Source of the DNA: Cognatiyoonia sp965661665
GTDB taxonomy: Bacteria; Pseudomonadota; Alphaproteobacteria; Rhodobacterales; Rhodobacteraceae
DNA length: 64,000 bases
Direction of reading: 5' to 3'
Assembly (NCBI RefSeq): GCF_965661665.1
Contig: NZ_CBFIEO010000004.1
Location: 1 to 64,000 of the forward strand
This document shows positions 32,701-40,635 of the stretch, piece after piece (the stretch's first letter is position 1; each line of letters opens with the position of its first letter). The notes under the pieces were generated by a model that worked only from the letters and a program-made list of their open reading frames with translations, did not search any database and had not been told where the DNA came from. Made by a program: the position numbers and the translations under genes.

Positions 32701-33451
32701 AGACGACATCAACCCCGCTGCCGCCCGCCACCGTGCGGGCGAGGATGGCTACCGCGTCTTTGGCTCCAAACCGGGCGCCTATGGTGCCGGCTTGCAAGCC
32801 CTCATTGACGAACGCATTTGGTCCAACCGCGCGGACTTCGCCGACGCTTATCTGGAATGGGGCTCCTACGCCTATTCCGCCAAAACACAAGGCGCGCGCG
32901 CCAAGGAAGCTTTCAGCCAGCGTTTGTCCCAGACAGAGGCGGTCGTTCAAAACCAAGACAACCGCGAGCACGACATCCTCGACTCTGACGACTACTACCA
33001 ATTCGAAGGTGGGGCGGCTGCCGCCGTTGCCACCCTTCAAGGCCGCGAACGCCCCATCTATCACAACGATCATTCCCGTCCTGAAAGACCGCTCATCCGC
33101 ACGCTCGACGATGAGATCGGGCGCGTGGTCCGCTCCCGCGTCGTGAACCCAAAATGGATCGATGGCGTCAAGCGGCATGGCTACAAAGGCGCATTTGAGA
33201 TTGCAGCCACGGTTGATTACCTCTTTGCCTTCGCAGCCACGACAGGCGCGGTCAAGAACCACCATTTCGACCTCTGCGAAGACGCCTTCCTTGCCGACGA
33301 AGACACGCGCGCCTTTATCGCGGAACACAACGCGCCGGCCTTGGCTGACATTGCTGACAGATTGCATGAGGCAATCGATCGGGGACTTTGGCAGCCGCTC
33401 TCAAACTCAGCCCGTGCCCGGATCGCAGAACTTAGGCGGTCAGAGGCCTGA
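29714..33451 (+). CDS. cobN: Cobaltochelatase subunit CobN
   Basis: The large substrate-binding subunit of the aerobic ATP-dependent cobaltochelatase (with CobS and CobT) that inserts cobalt into hydrogenobyrinate a,c-diamide. About 1245 residues, normal size. Signatures: RILGGAGYWTYGLTQYA, GVYWPGAG, LANYPNKDGRLANGVGLDTP, the His-containing NAIVHMGKHGNLEWLPGKAAAL, FIVNDPGEGTQAKRRSAA, FVDPGPSGAPTRGR, LPTGRNFYSVDSRAVPT, WGTANMRTGGDDIAQALALMG, and DHSRPERPLIRTLDDEI near the end. The start at 29714 is one base after the GNAT stop. Copy C of the palindromic repeat lies within the gene. Confidence 0.97.
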   Translation: MHLLAATPGTIEDSKEPVDLAQTPAHVVVISAADTELAALSGARATMDTPPSLRLANMMHLQHPMSVDLHIDTCASKSKIVIARILGGAGYWTYGLTQYAARLREAGVLFAALPGDDKPDDDLRSQSTISDTAYDQLWAYFVEGGPENILNALRFAQSLIVDTAEPPAAKPLLRAGVYWPGAGVADLSAARSAWGDGAPVVPIIFYRALVQGAGLNPINRLTRNLSRAGLNPLPIFVASLKDPVSAATLEQLFTAAPPSVILNCTAFSVGTPHDATQAANPLTTAAANDSPVFQVILSGSSEEAWQDSAQGLSARDIAMNVALPEVDGRILSRAISFKGEAYFDEATECPIATYQARGDRINFVTQLTANWAKLRTTPAADKKVALILANYPNKDGRLANGVGLDTPAATHHVLSLMQENGYTTTPPASSKALMDQLMAGPTNWLTDRADTDGGESLPLDLYESYFKDLPWALKEQILDRWGPPENDPFLSLQILPPAASEGSKNSAFKLSIHRFGNAVIGLQPARGYNIDPTETYHSPDLVPPHNYLAFYFWLSHHWGANAIVHMGKHGNLEWLPGKAAALSEACWPEAILGPTPHIYPFIVNDPGEGTQAKRRSAAIIIDHLTPPLTRAESYGPLRDLEALVDEYYEAAGVDPRRLEHLRREIMSLADVTGLSKDADFTGEEDSDLAKLDAYLCELKETQIRDGLHIFGQAPKGPLARDLAIALARVPRGDGKGADASLLRALAEDLSLSIDPLDCELAAPAPEKPGILANDETWRTNGDTIERLERLSQDLLRDGGWGNGANRAAPGPASRAVIEEINSTIRPMIEACGPNEGTGLLTALKGRFVDPGPSGAPTRGRLDTLPTGRNFYSVDSRAVPTPTAWVLGWKSANLLIEKHLQDHGDWPRTMLLTAWGTANMRTGGDDIAQALALMGVKPKWDSANRRVTGFDIIPHTALGRPRVDVTLRISGFFRDAFPQLIALVDSAARAVQALDEPDDINPAAARHRAGEDGYRVFGSKPGAYGAGLQALIDERIWSNRADFADAYLEWGSYAYSAKTQGARAKEAFSQRLSQTEAVVQNQDNREHDILDSDDYYQFEGGAAAAVATLQGRERPIYHNDHSRPERPLIRTLDDEIGRVVRSRVVNPKWIDGVKRHGYKGAFEIAATVDYLFAFAATTGAVKNHHFDLCEDAFLADEDTRAFIAEHNAPALADIADRLHEAIDRGLWQPLSNSARARIAELRRSEA
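32100..32153 (+). repeat. GC-rich palindromic repeat, copy C (inside cobN)
   Basis: GGGACGGCGGGTGGGGC then AATGGCG at 32100-32123, with a far arm rich in CCGGCCCCGCGTCCC ending at 32153 that pairs with the GGGACG start. In frame it encodes about 18 residues (RDGGWGNGANRAAPGPAS) in a variable linker before the conserved C-terminal half of CobN, so it leaves the reading frame open. Confidence 0.7.
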
Positions 33452-33508
33452 CGCCAAAACGGCGGTACCAAGGTAGCCCAGAAACAAGAATGCTGCGAAA
33501 TAAGTCAT
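33440..33508 (-). CDS. Possible 22-residue membrane peptide after cobN
   Basis: ATG at 33508 reads a single hydrophobic span (TYFAAFLFLGYLGTAVLASGL) and stops in the last bases of cobN on the other strand. A GTG three codons upstream could also start it. No Shine-Dalgarno sequence is visible, and the reading frame stays open far upstream without coding character. It may be a genuine microprotein or chance. Confidence 0.22.
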   Translation of the reverse strand: MTYFAAFLFLGYLGTAVLASGL

Positions 33509-33607
33509 GGCGCGCACCGACCAACGAATTTTGAGGCATGCACTGGGAAATGATCTCGCACCGTTCCCTGCTTTTGCGGTATGCTGTGCCCAACAGGGAG
33601 ATGACCA

Positions 33608-34216
33608 ATGACCCAAGACACCGACCGCCACGCAGTGAAGATGGCCAAGAAGAAGGCCGCGCGGGACAAGATCATGGCGACTAAGACCGAAAAGAAAGGT
33701 CTGATCATCGTCCATACGGGCAAAGGCAAAGGCAAATCTTCCGCGGCCTTTGGCATGATCTTCCGCTGCATTGCCCATGACATGAAGTGTGCGGTTGTCC
33801 AGTTCATCAAAGGCGGGATGAGCACGGGCGAGCGTGATCTCATCCTCTCCAAATTCAATGACACTTGCGCGTTTCACACGATGGGCGAGGGGTTCACTTG
33901 GGAAACTCAGGACAAATCCCGTGACACCGAAATGGCCCAAGCCGCTTGGGCCAAAGCTAAGGAACTAATCCTGGATGAAAGTAACCACATGGTGCTGCTT
34001 GATGAAATCAACATCGCGCTGCGGTACGATTATATCGATATTGCTGAGGTGGTTGCCTTCCTACGCGACGAAAAGCCTGAAATGACCCATGTCGTCCTGA
34101 CAGGCCGCAATGCGCATGAGGAGCTGATCGAAATCGCCGATCTGGTGACGGAAATGGAACTGGTCAAACACCCTTTCCGATCTGGCATCAAAGCGCAGAT
34201 CGGGGTCGAGTTTTAG
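33608..34216 (+). CDS. cobO: Cob(I)yrinic acid a,c-diamide adenosyltransferase
   Basis: Adenosylates the cobalt of cob(I)yrinate diamide with ATP. 202 residues of the CobO/BtuR/CobA type: P-loop HTGKGKGKSSAAFGMIFR, VVQFIKGGMSTGERDLI, GEGFTWETQDKSRDTEMAQAAW, the Asp-Glu in MVLLDEINIALRYDY and HVVLTGRNAHEELIEIADLVTEM. The N-terminus is Lys-rich. It starts 156 bp after cobN and converges with ugd, 5 bp away. Confidence 0.95.
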   Translation: MTQDTDRHAVKMAKKKAARDKIMATKTEKKGLIIVHTGKGKGKSSAAFGMIFRCIAHDMKCAVVQFIKGGMSTGERDLILSKFNDTCAFHTMGEGFTWETQDKSRDTEMAQAAWAKAKELILDESNHMVLLDEINIALRYDYIDIAEVVAFLRDEKPEMTHVVLTGRNAHEELIEIADLVTEMELVKHPFRSGIKAQIGVEF

Positions 34217-34221
34217 CGCTC

Positions 34222-35526
34222 TTAGCGTCCTACACTGACATAAGCCGAAAACCCTGATTTAGCAGCATCATCTGCGCTATAGATATTGCGCAAATCGGCC
34301 ATTCTTGGCTGCGCCATTGCCTCTGCAAGACGCTTCAAGTCAAGCGCACGGAACTCATTCCACTCCGTTAGCAAGACAACAGCGTCTACGCCCTCACCAG
34401 CGCCATAGGCATCTTCAAACCACTCCACATCTGGCAACAGCGTTTGGCCTTCGTGTCGGCCTTGCGGATCGACAACGCGGATGCTTGCACCGGCCTTTTG
34501 GAGAGCGGGCACGATTGTCAGGCTGGGCGCCTCGCGCATATCATCGGTCTCGGGTTTGAACGTAACGCCGAGTATTGCGATCCGTTGGCCAGTCACATCA
34601 CCCCCGCAAAGGTCGATTATCTTCCCAACCATGCGTTCTTTGACGGCGGCATTCACTGCAACGACAGTTTTCGTGATGTCCATGGGAACGTTGTAATCCT
34701 CGGCAGTTTTGACCAGCGCCTGAGTATCTTTGGGGAAACATGAACCGCCATAGCCCGGACCAGCATGCAGGAATTTCCCACCAATGCGACCATCCAACCC
34801 GATGCCTTTGGAAACTGATTTGATGTCTCCACCAGCTGCCTCACAAAGGGCCGCCACTTCATTGATGAAACTGATCTTCGTCGCGAGAAAGGCATTGGCC
34901 GCGTATTTGATAATCTCTGCACTTTCCAGATCAGTGTAAACGATCGGAAATTCGCGCAGAAAAAGCGGGCGATAGATTTCAGCCATCACATCTTTTGCAC
35001 GGTCAGCTTCAACACCCACGACCACCCGATCTGGTCGCATAAAATCGTTGATTGCGGCACCTTCACGAAGGAATTCAGGGTTTGACACGACATCAAATTC
35101 AAGTGTCGGATTTGCTTTGGAAACGACCTCCGCAACCTTCCTGTTTGTTCCAACGGGAACGGTTGATTTTGTAACGATGACTGCGTAGTGATTCAAATTC
35201 TTGGCGACCTCTTCGGCGGCTTGGAAAACGTACGCCAAGTCAGCATGACCATCGCCGCGGCGCGTTGGTGTCCCAACGGCAAGAAAGACCGCTTCAGCGC
35301 CAGCAAGCGCCGCGGCCAAATCCAGCGTAAACGTCAATCGCCCCGCTGCAACGTTACGAGCCATGACATCCTCGAGTCCCGGTTCATAAATTGGCACCTC
35401 ACCTTTATTCAGGCGCGCGATTTTGTCAGCGTCTTTGTCGACGCAGACAACTTCATGACCGAAGTCAGAAAAGCAGACACCCGAAACAAAACCAACATAA
35501 CCAGTGCCAATCACAACAATCTTCAT
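34222..35526 (-). CDS. ugd: UDP-glucose 6-dehydrogenase
   Basis: Oxidises UDP-glucose to UDP-glucuronate with two NAD. 434 residues: Rossmann start KIVVIGTGYVGFVSGVCFSDFGHEV, VFLAVGTPTRRGDGHADL, STVPVGTNRKVAEVV, NPEFLREGAAINDF, SAEIIKYAANAFLATKISFINEVA, the catalytic Cys in GPGYGGSCFPKDTQAL, and ILGVTFKPETDDMREAPS. The ATG at 35526 overlaps the epimerase stop (ATGA 35523-35526). With that gene it forms a nucleotide-sugar operon for polysaccharide or LPS synthesis. Confidence 0.95.
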   Translation of the reverse strand: MKIVVIGTGYVGFVSGVCFSDFGHEVVCVDKDADKIARLNKGEVPIYEPGLEDVMARNVAAGRLTFTLDLAAALAGAEAVFLAVGTPTRRGDGHADLAYVFQAAEEVAKNLNHYAVIVTKSTVPVGTNRKVAEVVSKANPTLEFDVVSNPEFLREGAAINDFMRPDRVVVGVEADRAKDVMAEIYRPLFLREFPIVYTDLESAEIIKYAANAFLATKISFINEVAALCEAAGGDIKSVSKGIGLDGRIGGKFLHAGPGYGGSCFPKDTQALVKTAEDYNVPMDITKTVVAVNAAVKERMVGKIIDLCGGDVTGQRIAILGVTFKPETDDMREAPSLTIVPALQKAGASIRVVDPQGRHEGQTLLPDVEWFEDAYGAGEGVDAVVLLTEWNEFRALDLKRLAEAMAQPRMADLRNIYSADDAAKSGFSAYVSVGR

Positions 35527-36551
35527 TTGGGACGCGCCTCCTCGACGCTTGGGTAATAGCTCTTGAACCAATCCACATAGGCGGCAACCCCGGTTTGGAT
35601 ATCTGTCGCGGGGCGATACCCTGTCAACCGCTGCAACAGTGACGCATCCGCCCATGTCACTGGTACATCGCCGGGTTGAATGTCCATGAACACCTTCTCA
35701 GCCAATTTGCCGGTGGCCGTCTCAATCGCTTCAATGAAGTCGAGCAGTTTGACGGGTTCTGAATTGCCGATGTTCACTATCCGGTAAGGCGCAACGGGCG
35801 ACAGGCTGTCACCGTCCTTGCCTTTACTGGTAGGAGGCACATCCAGTAAGAGGCGGATGCCCTCGACTAAATCGGCTACATAAGTGAAATCGCGCTGCAT
35901 GTTGCCGTGATTGAAGACCTTGATTGGCTCGCCCACCAGAATGGCGCTGGTGAACAGATAGGGCGCCATGTCTGGGCGGCCCCAAGGACCATAGACGGTA
36001 AAAAACCGGAACATCGTGGTGGGGATGTTGTGGAGATGGGCGTAAGAATGCGCCATTGCCTCATTCGCCTTCTTGGTAGCAGCGTAGAATGACATCTGGG
36101 TGTCGACCTTGTCCGTCTCGCGATACGGCATCTCCCTATTCGCGCCATAGACGGACGAGGTAGAGGCCATCAGCAGATGCTCAACACCAAATTCGCGCGC
36201 ACCTTCCATGATGTTGAAACTGCCGACCAAGTTTGCATCAACGTAGTCGCGCGGCGATTTGAGCGAATGACGGACGCCCGCCTGTCCAGCTAAATGTACG
36301 ACTACATCAGGCTGATGGTCTTCAAACACGCGCCTGACAGCGTCTGCATCTTCGACTTTCGCATGATACTGCGTGAAACCGCGCTGTCCGGTCAGTTGCG
36401 CCAGCCGCGCTTCTTTCAAGCCGACGTCGTAATAGGACGAAAGGCTATCCAGCCCCACGACCTTGAACCCACGTTCCAGCAATAGTCGTGACAGCCAGAA
36501 GCCGATGAAGCCTGCGCTTCCCGTCACCAATACTGTTCGTGTTTTTGACAT
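35523..36551 (-). CDS. UDP-glucuronate 4-epimerase-like NAD-dependent epimerase
   Basis: 342 residues, extended SDR fold. NAD motif VLVTGSAGFIGFWLSRLLL, VVHLAGQAGVRHSLKSPRDYVDAN, the catalytic Ser and YxxxK region (LLMASTSSVYGANREMP, then SFYAATKKANEAMAHSY), and FRFFTVYGPWGRPDMAPYLFT plus MQRDFTYVADLVEGI, which are typical of UDP-glucuronate/galacturonate epimerases. The start at 36551 was taken (SKTRTVLVTG). Its direct coupling to ugd supports UDP-glucuronate as substrate and UDP-galacturonate as product; other UDP-sugar epimerases cannot be excluded. Confidence 0.9.
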   Translation of the reverse strand: MSKTRTVLVTGSAGFIGFWLSRLLLERGFKVVGLDSLSSYYDVGLKEARLAQLTGQRGFTQYHAKVEDADAVRRVFEDHQPDVVVHLAGQAGVRHSLKSPRDYVDANLVGSFNIMEGAREFGVEHLLMASTSSVYGANREMPYRETDKVDTQMSFYAATKKANEAMAHSYAHLHNIPTTMFRFFTVYGPWGRPDMAPYLFTSAILVGEPIKVFNHGNMQRDFTYVADLVEGIRLLLDVPPTSKGKDGDSLSPVAPYRIVNIGNSEPVKLLDFIEAIETATGKLAEKVFMDIQPGDVPVTWADASLLQRLTGYRPATDIQTGVAAYVDWFKSYYPSVEEARPK

Positions 36552-36667
36552 GGCTGCTCTTCCGCCGTTTTTAGTCATTTACGCGACCATTACATGAACT
36601 GCAAAGGGACGCGTTGATTTTCTGTCTCTGCCGCGTAAGTAACCAAGGTGGTGAAAGAGAGGCGAAA

Positions 36668-37012
36668 ATGGCGAAACATCGGGTTTTGACAGAGTTTGGC
36701 ATGGGGAGTTCTTTGCGGCGGCATGACTACACCCAAGCGGCAAAGCGGGCGCTCCAAGATGCGCTGTGGCACAACTCCATCAACATGTCAGAGCTATTTG
36801 GGTTTCCGAAAGAAGCGATGATCATTGATGTCGACATCGCGGTGCAGGATCCGTCCAAAGTGGACGTGGACGCGCTGAAAGACATCTTCCCCTATGGTCA
36901 AATCTCAATAACCACAAGCCACGGTGGGCTCGACATCCCGCGACCAGACGGTAACCCGACCGTGATTGCCAATGCTGCGATCAATGTGTCGTTTGAGATG
37001 GAGCGGGCATGA
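36668..37012 (+). CDS. Lin0512 family protein, first of tandem pair
   Basis: A 114-residue protein of the uncharacterised Lin0512 family. Key segments: HRVLTEFGMGSSLRRHDYTQAAKRAL, DALWHNSINMSELFGFPKEAM, IDVDIAVQDPSKVDVDALKDI and GGLDIPRPDGNPTVIANAAI. The family has no proven function that I know. It overlaps the next gene by ATGA, and the two products are clearly homologous along their length, suggesting a two-subunit complex. Confidence 0.82.
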   Translation: MAKHRVLTEFGMGSSLRRHDYTQAAKRALQDALWHNSINMSELFGFPKEAMIIDVDIAVQDPSKVDVDALKDIFPYGQISITTSHGGLDIPRPDGNPTVIANAAINVSFEMERA

Positions 37013-37368
37013 CAGATCAACGGTTCATCATTGAAATGGGTATGGGCAACGACCTGCATGGGATGGATTACCAAAAGGCCGCCGCCCGAGCGATCGAGGA
37101 CGCGTTTCGACATTCCTCCATCCCGATGTTTGGTGGCCTTGGCATTTCACAAGAGGAGATGTGCGTTCAGGTCACAGTTGGCGTGCAGGAGCCAGAGGCG
37201 CTGGACACAGACGCGCTGGCGGAAAAGCTGCCGCGCGGACGTGCGACGGTGAGGGGTATCAAAGGTGGGCAGAATGTCCCAAACCCAAATGGGGACACGA
37301 TTGTTATTGCGACCGCAGCAGTGGAAGCATTTCTGCCGAGCCAAGCAGCAAATTGGCGCCAGAGCTAG
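37009..37368 (+). CDS. Lin0512 family protein, second of tandem pair
   Basis: 119 residues, a diverged copy of the preceding protein: QRFIIEMGMGNDLHGMDYQKAAARAIED, FRHSSIPMFGGLGISQEEM, VTVGVQEPEALDTDALAEKL and GGQNVPNPNGDTIVIATAAVEAF. The conserved MGMG and G-G-x-x-(I/V)-P-x-P-(D/N)-G blocks align between the two. Its TAG stop overlaps the stop of the convergent ThDP enzyme at the tetranucleotide CTAG (37365-37368). Function unknown. Confidence 0.82.
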   Translation: MTDQRFIIEMGMGNDLHGMDYQKAAARAIEDAFRHSSIPMFGGLGISQEEMCVQVTVGVQEPEALDTDALAEKLPRGRATVRGIKGGQNVPNPNGDTIVIATAAVEAFLPSQAANWRQS

Positions 37369-39014
37369 GGCTTCAGATCCGAAAGCGCCATGCCGGTTGC
37401 AAGCACATCTGGATCAAGCTTGACCTCAATAACCGAAGCGACGCCACTTGCCCGCGCACGATCGAAAGCGGGTGCAAACTCGGCTTGGGTTTGAACCGTT
37501 TCCCCGTGACCGCCGTACGAACGTGCAAAGGCGGCAAAATCGGGGGAGGCAAGGTCTGTGCCAGAGACGCGACCTGCGTAGGTCTTTTCTTGGTGCATTC
37601 GGATCGTACCATAGCGTCCATTGTTCATCACGATCACGATGGGCTTTGCACCATGCTGGATGGCCGTCGACATCTCGTTGCAGGTCATTTGAAAACAGCC
37701 ATCACCTGCGAGACACACCACATCCCGATCCGGATGCTGGAGCGACGCCGAAATCGCCGCCGGAAACCCGTATCCCATAGAGCCTGAGGTCGGCGCAAGT
37801 TGCGTGCCATACTGCTTGTAAACGAAATACCGGTGCAGCCACGCAGCGTAGTTGCCCGCCCCATTGGTCAAGATCGCGTCTTTCGGCAGGTCGTCAGAGA
37901 GCCATTTGATGACCAGCTCTTGTTTGACGTCGCCGGGGCTTTCTTGTGGCGTCAGCCACGCCTCATAATCAGCGCGAGCAGCGATGGTCCAGTTAAAGAG
38001 TGTTTCGGGCCAATCGATTTTGGACGCTATATCAGCCATTAGCCCAATCACATGATCCGCGCGGGCCACCAGCCCTGCATCCACGCCATAGACGCGCCCC
38101 ATTTCTCCAGCGTCGGCGTGGATATGGAGGATGGTTTTCTGGGGATCAGCCGGATCGACCAACACGTATGCTTGCGTCGCGATATCGCCGAACCTTGTGC
38201 CAAGAAGAAGCAGACAATCGGTATCGCGGACCCGCTGCGCGAGTTTTGGATTGATCCCGACATTGAGATCACCGACGTAGTTCGGATGGGAATTGGCAAT
38301 CATGTCTTGTCTGCGGAAAGAAGCAGCAATCGGCAGGCCCGAAGCCTCGGCAAACCGCTCCAAATCGCGCTGGGATTTAGCCGACCAATGTGGTCCTCCA
38401 GCGATGACCAAGGGGCATTTTGCGGCTGATAGCCTTTGTAGGATGTCTTCGATGGAGGCTTCGGATACGTCGCTAACTATATCCATGGCCCCTGCAAAAT
38501 CGGGCACGTCAGACTCTGCACTCAGCATATTTTCTGGCAGTGCCAAAACCACTGGCCCAGGCCGCCCGCTGGTCGCCACGCGAAAGGCGCGGGCGATGTA
38601 TTCGGGCAGTCGATCCGTCTGATCGACCTGCGCCACCCATTTGGCCAAATCGCCAAACATCGTACGGTAATCAACCTCTTGAAAGGTTTCGCGATCAGTG
38701 TGGCGGTTGTCGATTTGCCCAATGAACAGAACCATCGGCGTGCTGTCCTGCATCGCGATGTGAACGCCCGCACTGGCATTCGTGGCCCCTGGCCCTCGGG
38801 TCACGAAACAGACTCCCGGCTGGCCGGTCATTTTGCCATAAGCCTCCGCCATCATCGCAGCACCGCCCTCGTGCCGGCACACGACGTTTTGGATGTCGCT
38901 GTCATAAAACCCATCCAAAGCCGCAAGAAAGCTTTCGCCCGGCACGGAGAAGACCCGCTTCACACCCAACTTCACCAGCTGATCGCTGAGGATTTTCCCA
39001 CCGTGCCGCTTCAT
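37365..39014 (-). CDS. ThDP-dependent enzyme, acetolactate-synthase-like
   Basis: A 549-residue protein of the ThDP-binding family related to the large subunit of acetolactate synthase. The catalytic Glu is in VCRHEGGAAMMAEAYG; central domain DCLLLLGTRFGDIATQAYV; ThDP motif VVCLAGDGCFQMTCNEMSTA ending with IVIVMNNGRYGT. No small subunit gene is adjacent and the FAD-binding part is not diagnostic, so it is not assigned as IlvB. Oxalyl-CoA decarboxylase-like, sulfo-metabolic or other carboligase roles are open. It shares its stop with the Lin0512 pair by convergent overlap and is divergent from the FMN reductase. Confidence 0.85.
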   Translation of the reverse strand: MKRHGGKILSDQLVKLGVKRVFSVPGESFLAALDGFYDSDIQNVVCRHEGGAAMMAEAYGKMTGQPGVCFVTRGPGATNASAGVHIAMQDSTPMVLFIGQIDNRHTDRETFQEVDYRTMFGDLAKWVAQVDQTDRLPEYIARAFRVATSGRPGPVVLALPENMLSAESDVPDFAGAMDIVSDVSEASIEDILQRLSAAKCPLVIAGGPHWSAKSQRDLERFAEASGLPIAASFRRQDMIANSHPNYVGDLNVGINPKLAQRVRDTDCLLLLGTRFGDIATQAYVLVDPADPQKTILHIHADAGEMGRVYGVDAGLVARADHVIGLMADIASKIDWPETLFNWTIAARADYEAWLTPQESPGDVKQELVIKWLSDDLPKDAILTNGAGNYAAWLHRYFVYKQYGTQLAPTSGSMGYGFPAAISASLQHPDRDVVCLAGDGCFQMTCNEMSTAIQHGAKPIVIVMNNGRYGTIRMHQEKTYAGRVSGTDLASPDFAAFARSYGGHGETVQTQAEFAPAFDRARASGVASVIEVKLDPDVLATGMALSDLKP

Positions 39015-39130
39015 TCACGCTCTCCTTGCCCTTGCTGCACAATGCGCCTGCGACGGTGCACAGGCAAGCGTCTTGGAACCTCAGCCAATCGCCTTACGTT
39101 TGCATCCAACAGAATTAGAAAGGACCACCC

Positions 39131-39658
39131 ATGACCACCCTGCTCGGCATTTCCGGTTCCCTACGCAATGACGCGACCAACCGCATGCTGATCCGCGCGG
39201 CCCGCGACGCGTTTGAGCCCGACACCTTTATTGAAGCGAACCTGCATTTGCCGCTTTATGATGGGGATTTGGAGAAGGAAGGCATTCCGACTGAGGTTCA
39301 AACGCTTTCGGATCAGATCAAGGATGCTGATGCTGTCGTTATTTCGACGCCAGAATACAACAAATCCATTTCAGGCGTCTTGAAGAACGGGCTGGACTGG
39401 GTGAGCCGCACTAAGGGCAGCCCATGGCGGGATAAGCCTGTGGCAATCATGTCAGCAACCGCAGGGCGTGCAGGCGGTGAACGCGCGCAATTCGCGCTGC
39501 GACTGTGCATGACGCCCTTTCGTGCCAAACTGATCCAAGGTCCGGAGCTGTTGGTTGCGGCAAATTCTGACCAATTCGATGAGAATGGGCTGCTCACCAA
39601 TGAGCATTATCTGGGTGTGCTCGACGACCTTATGAAAGAGCTTAAGGCCGCTATCTAA
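39131..39658 (+). CDS. NADPH-dependent FMN reductase family protein
   Basis: A 175-residue flavodoxin-fold quinone/FMN reductase of the ChrR/SsuE-like group. Flavin phosphate loop GISGSLRNDATNRML, ADAVVISTPEYNKSISGVLKNGLDWVSR (family signature), and KPVAIMSATAGRAGGERAQFALR. Likely a soluble NAD(P)H:quinone oxidoreductase. Convergent with DUF2244, whose stop it overlaps by four bases (CTAA at 39655-39658). Confidence 0.9.
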   Translation: MTTLLGISGSLRNDATNRMLIRAARDAFEPDTFIEANLHLPLYDGDLEKEGIPTEVQTLSDQIKDADAVVISTPEYNKSISGVLKNGLDWVSRTKGSPWRDKPVAIMSATAGRAGGERAQFALRLCMTPFRAKLIQGPELLVAANSDQFDENGLLTNEHYLGVLDDLMKELKAAI

Positions 39659-40152
39659 CGGTAGGTAACAGGTAGTGCGGCTTTCAGCTCATCATAGAGG
39701 GCAAGCCGCTCTGCCGGATCGAGAAACGCACCAATCTCAACCTCACGGTCGCCACCTCGTAAGGTAATGTAGTTCTCGACTGGCCCTTTGTTCGGGTGCA
39801 GATGAACGCTGACCCAATATCGGTTCGCTTCCCACTCTTGCACATGGCCGTTGGGGTTGTGGCGGACAAGCTGCGCGCGGTCTTCTGACACCACCAGCTC
39901 TTCCAACACTTCGCCCCGCCGATAGCTGACGTAGAGCGCAAACCAAATCGCGGCCAGCATGATCCCAAAGAACGGCAGAAGCCCCCACAATACGGGTGTA
40001 CCCAATAACGCAATCAGCGGCAGAGCCACCATGGCGGCGGTGGAGCCAATGAACAGCACAAAATCCTTACGCAACAATGACCGATATGGCCAAAGGCTGA
40101 GTTCCCAATCGGGCTTTTCATGGGGCGGTTCTGGCGACCATTGATAAGGCAT
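39655..40152 (-). CDS. DUF2244 membrane protein
   Basis: 165 residues starting at 40152 (PYQWSPEPPHEKPDWELSLWPYRSL). It has the DUF2244 opening, where a tryptophan- and proline-rich lead precedes two transmembrane helices (about FVLFIGSTAAMVALPLIALLG and LLPFFGIMLAAIWFALYV). A cytoplasmic domain follows with VSEDRAQLVRHNPNGHVQEWEANRYWVSV, and the tail is EIGAFLDPAERLALYDELKAAL. Common beside cytochrome-oxidase genes in other alphaproteobacteria, but not here. Role unknown. Confidence 0.85.
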   Translation of the reverse strand: MPYQWSPEPPHEKPDWELSLWPYRSLLRKDFVLFIGSTAAMVALPLIALLGTPVLWGLLPFFGIMLAAIWFALYVSYRRGEVLEELVVSEDRAQLVRHNPNGHVQEWEANRYWVSVHLHPNKGPVENYITLRGGDREVEIGAFLDPAERLALYDELKAALPVTYR

Positions 40153-40208
40153 AAAATTCAGGTAGTGCTTGGCCTGCCACCTCTCAAGTGCGCGGTTTGG
40201 CGCAGGGG

Positions 40209-40604
40209 TCAAAGCGGGTTGCTCACCTCAATCAAATTGCCGTCTGGGTCGCGGATATAGAGCGACATGATCGATCCCGTCGCACCTGTGCGCTGGACGG
40301 GACCTTCCAAAACATCAACACCTTCAGCCTCAAAATGAACCTGCCATTCAGTGAGGGGCGTCGCACTCAAAAAACACAAATCAGCACTGCCCGGCGTGGG
40401 TGCTGCGGCTTTCGGTTCAAATGGTTTGGCGGCTGGGTGAAGGTTTATTTTCTGTGTTCCGAACGAAAGCGCTGTCCGAACGGATCCGTCGCTTGGATGA
40501 AAAACCTCGACTTTCATGCCCAAAACCTGTTCATAGTAGGCCACTGTCTGATCGACATCGGCGACGGTCAGAACCAAATGATCCAAGCTGCTGAGTTCGG
40601 GCAT
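40209..40604 (-). CDS. VOC superfamily metalloenzyme
   Basis: A 131-residue glyoxalase/bleomycin-resistance/dioxygenase fold protein. Two beta-alpha-beta-beta-beta modules: SLDHLVLTVADVDQTVAYYEQVLGM with the first His ligand, and DLCFLSATPLTEWQVHFEAEGV then SIMSLYIRDPDGNLIEVSN with the final Glu ligand. Related to the virulence-protein/glyoxalase-like branch; substrate unknown. It is divergent from the MaoC-like gene (31 bp between starts). Confidence 0.88.
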   Translation of the reverse strand: MPELSSLDHLVLTVADVDQTVAYYEQVLGMKVEVFHPSDGSVRTALSFGTQKINLHPAAKPFEPKAAAPTPGSADLCFLSATPLTEWQVHFEAEGVDVLEGPVQRTGATGSIMSLYIRDPDGNLIEVSNPL

Positions 40605-40635
40605 AGCGCACCTATTGAGTTAACCACGTTCCACC

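Noticed and set aside
33440..33940. Long minus-strand open frame opposite cobO
   Set aside because: It is antisense to a clear P-loop enzyme and lacks coding character outside the last ~22 residues.
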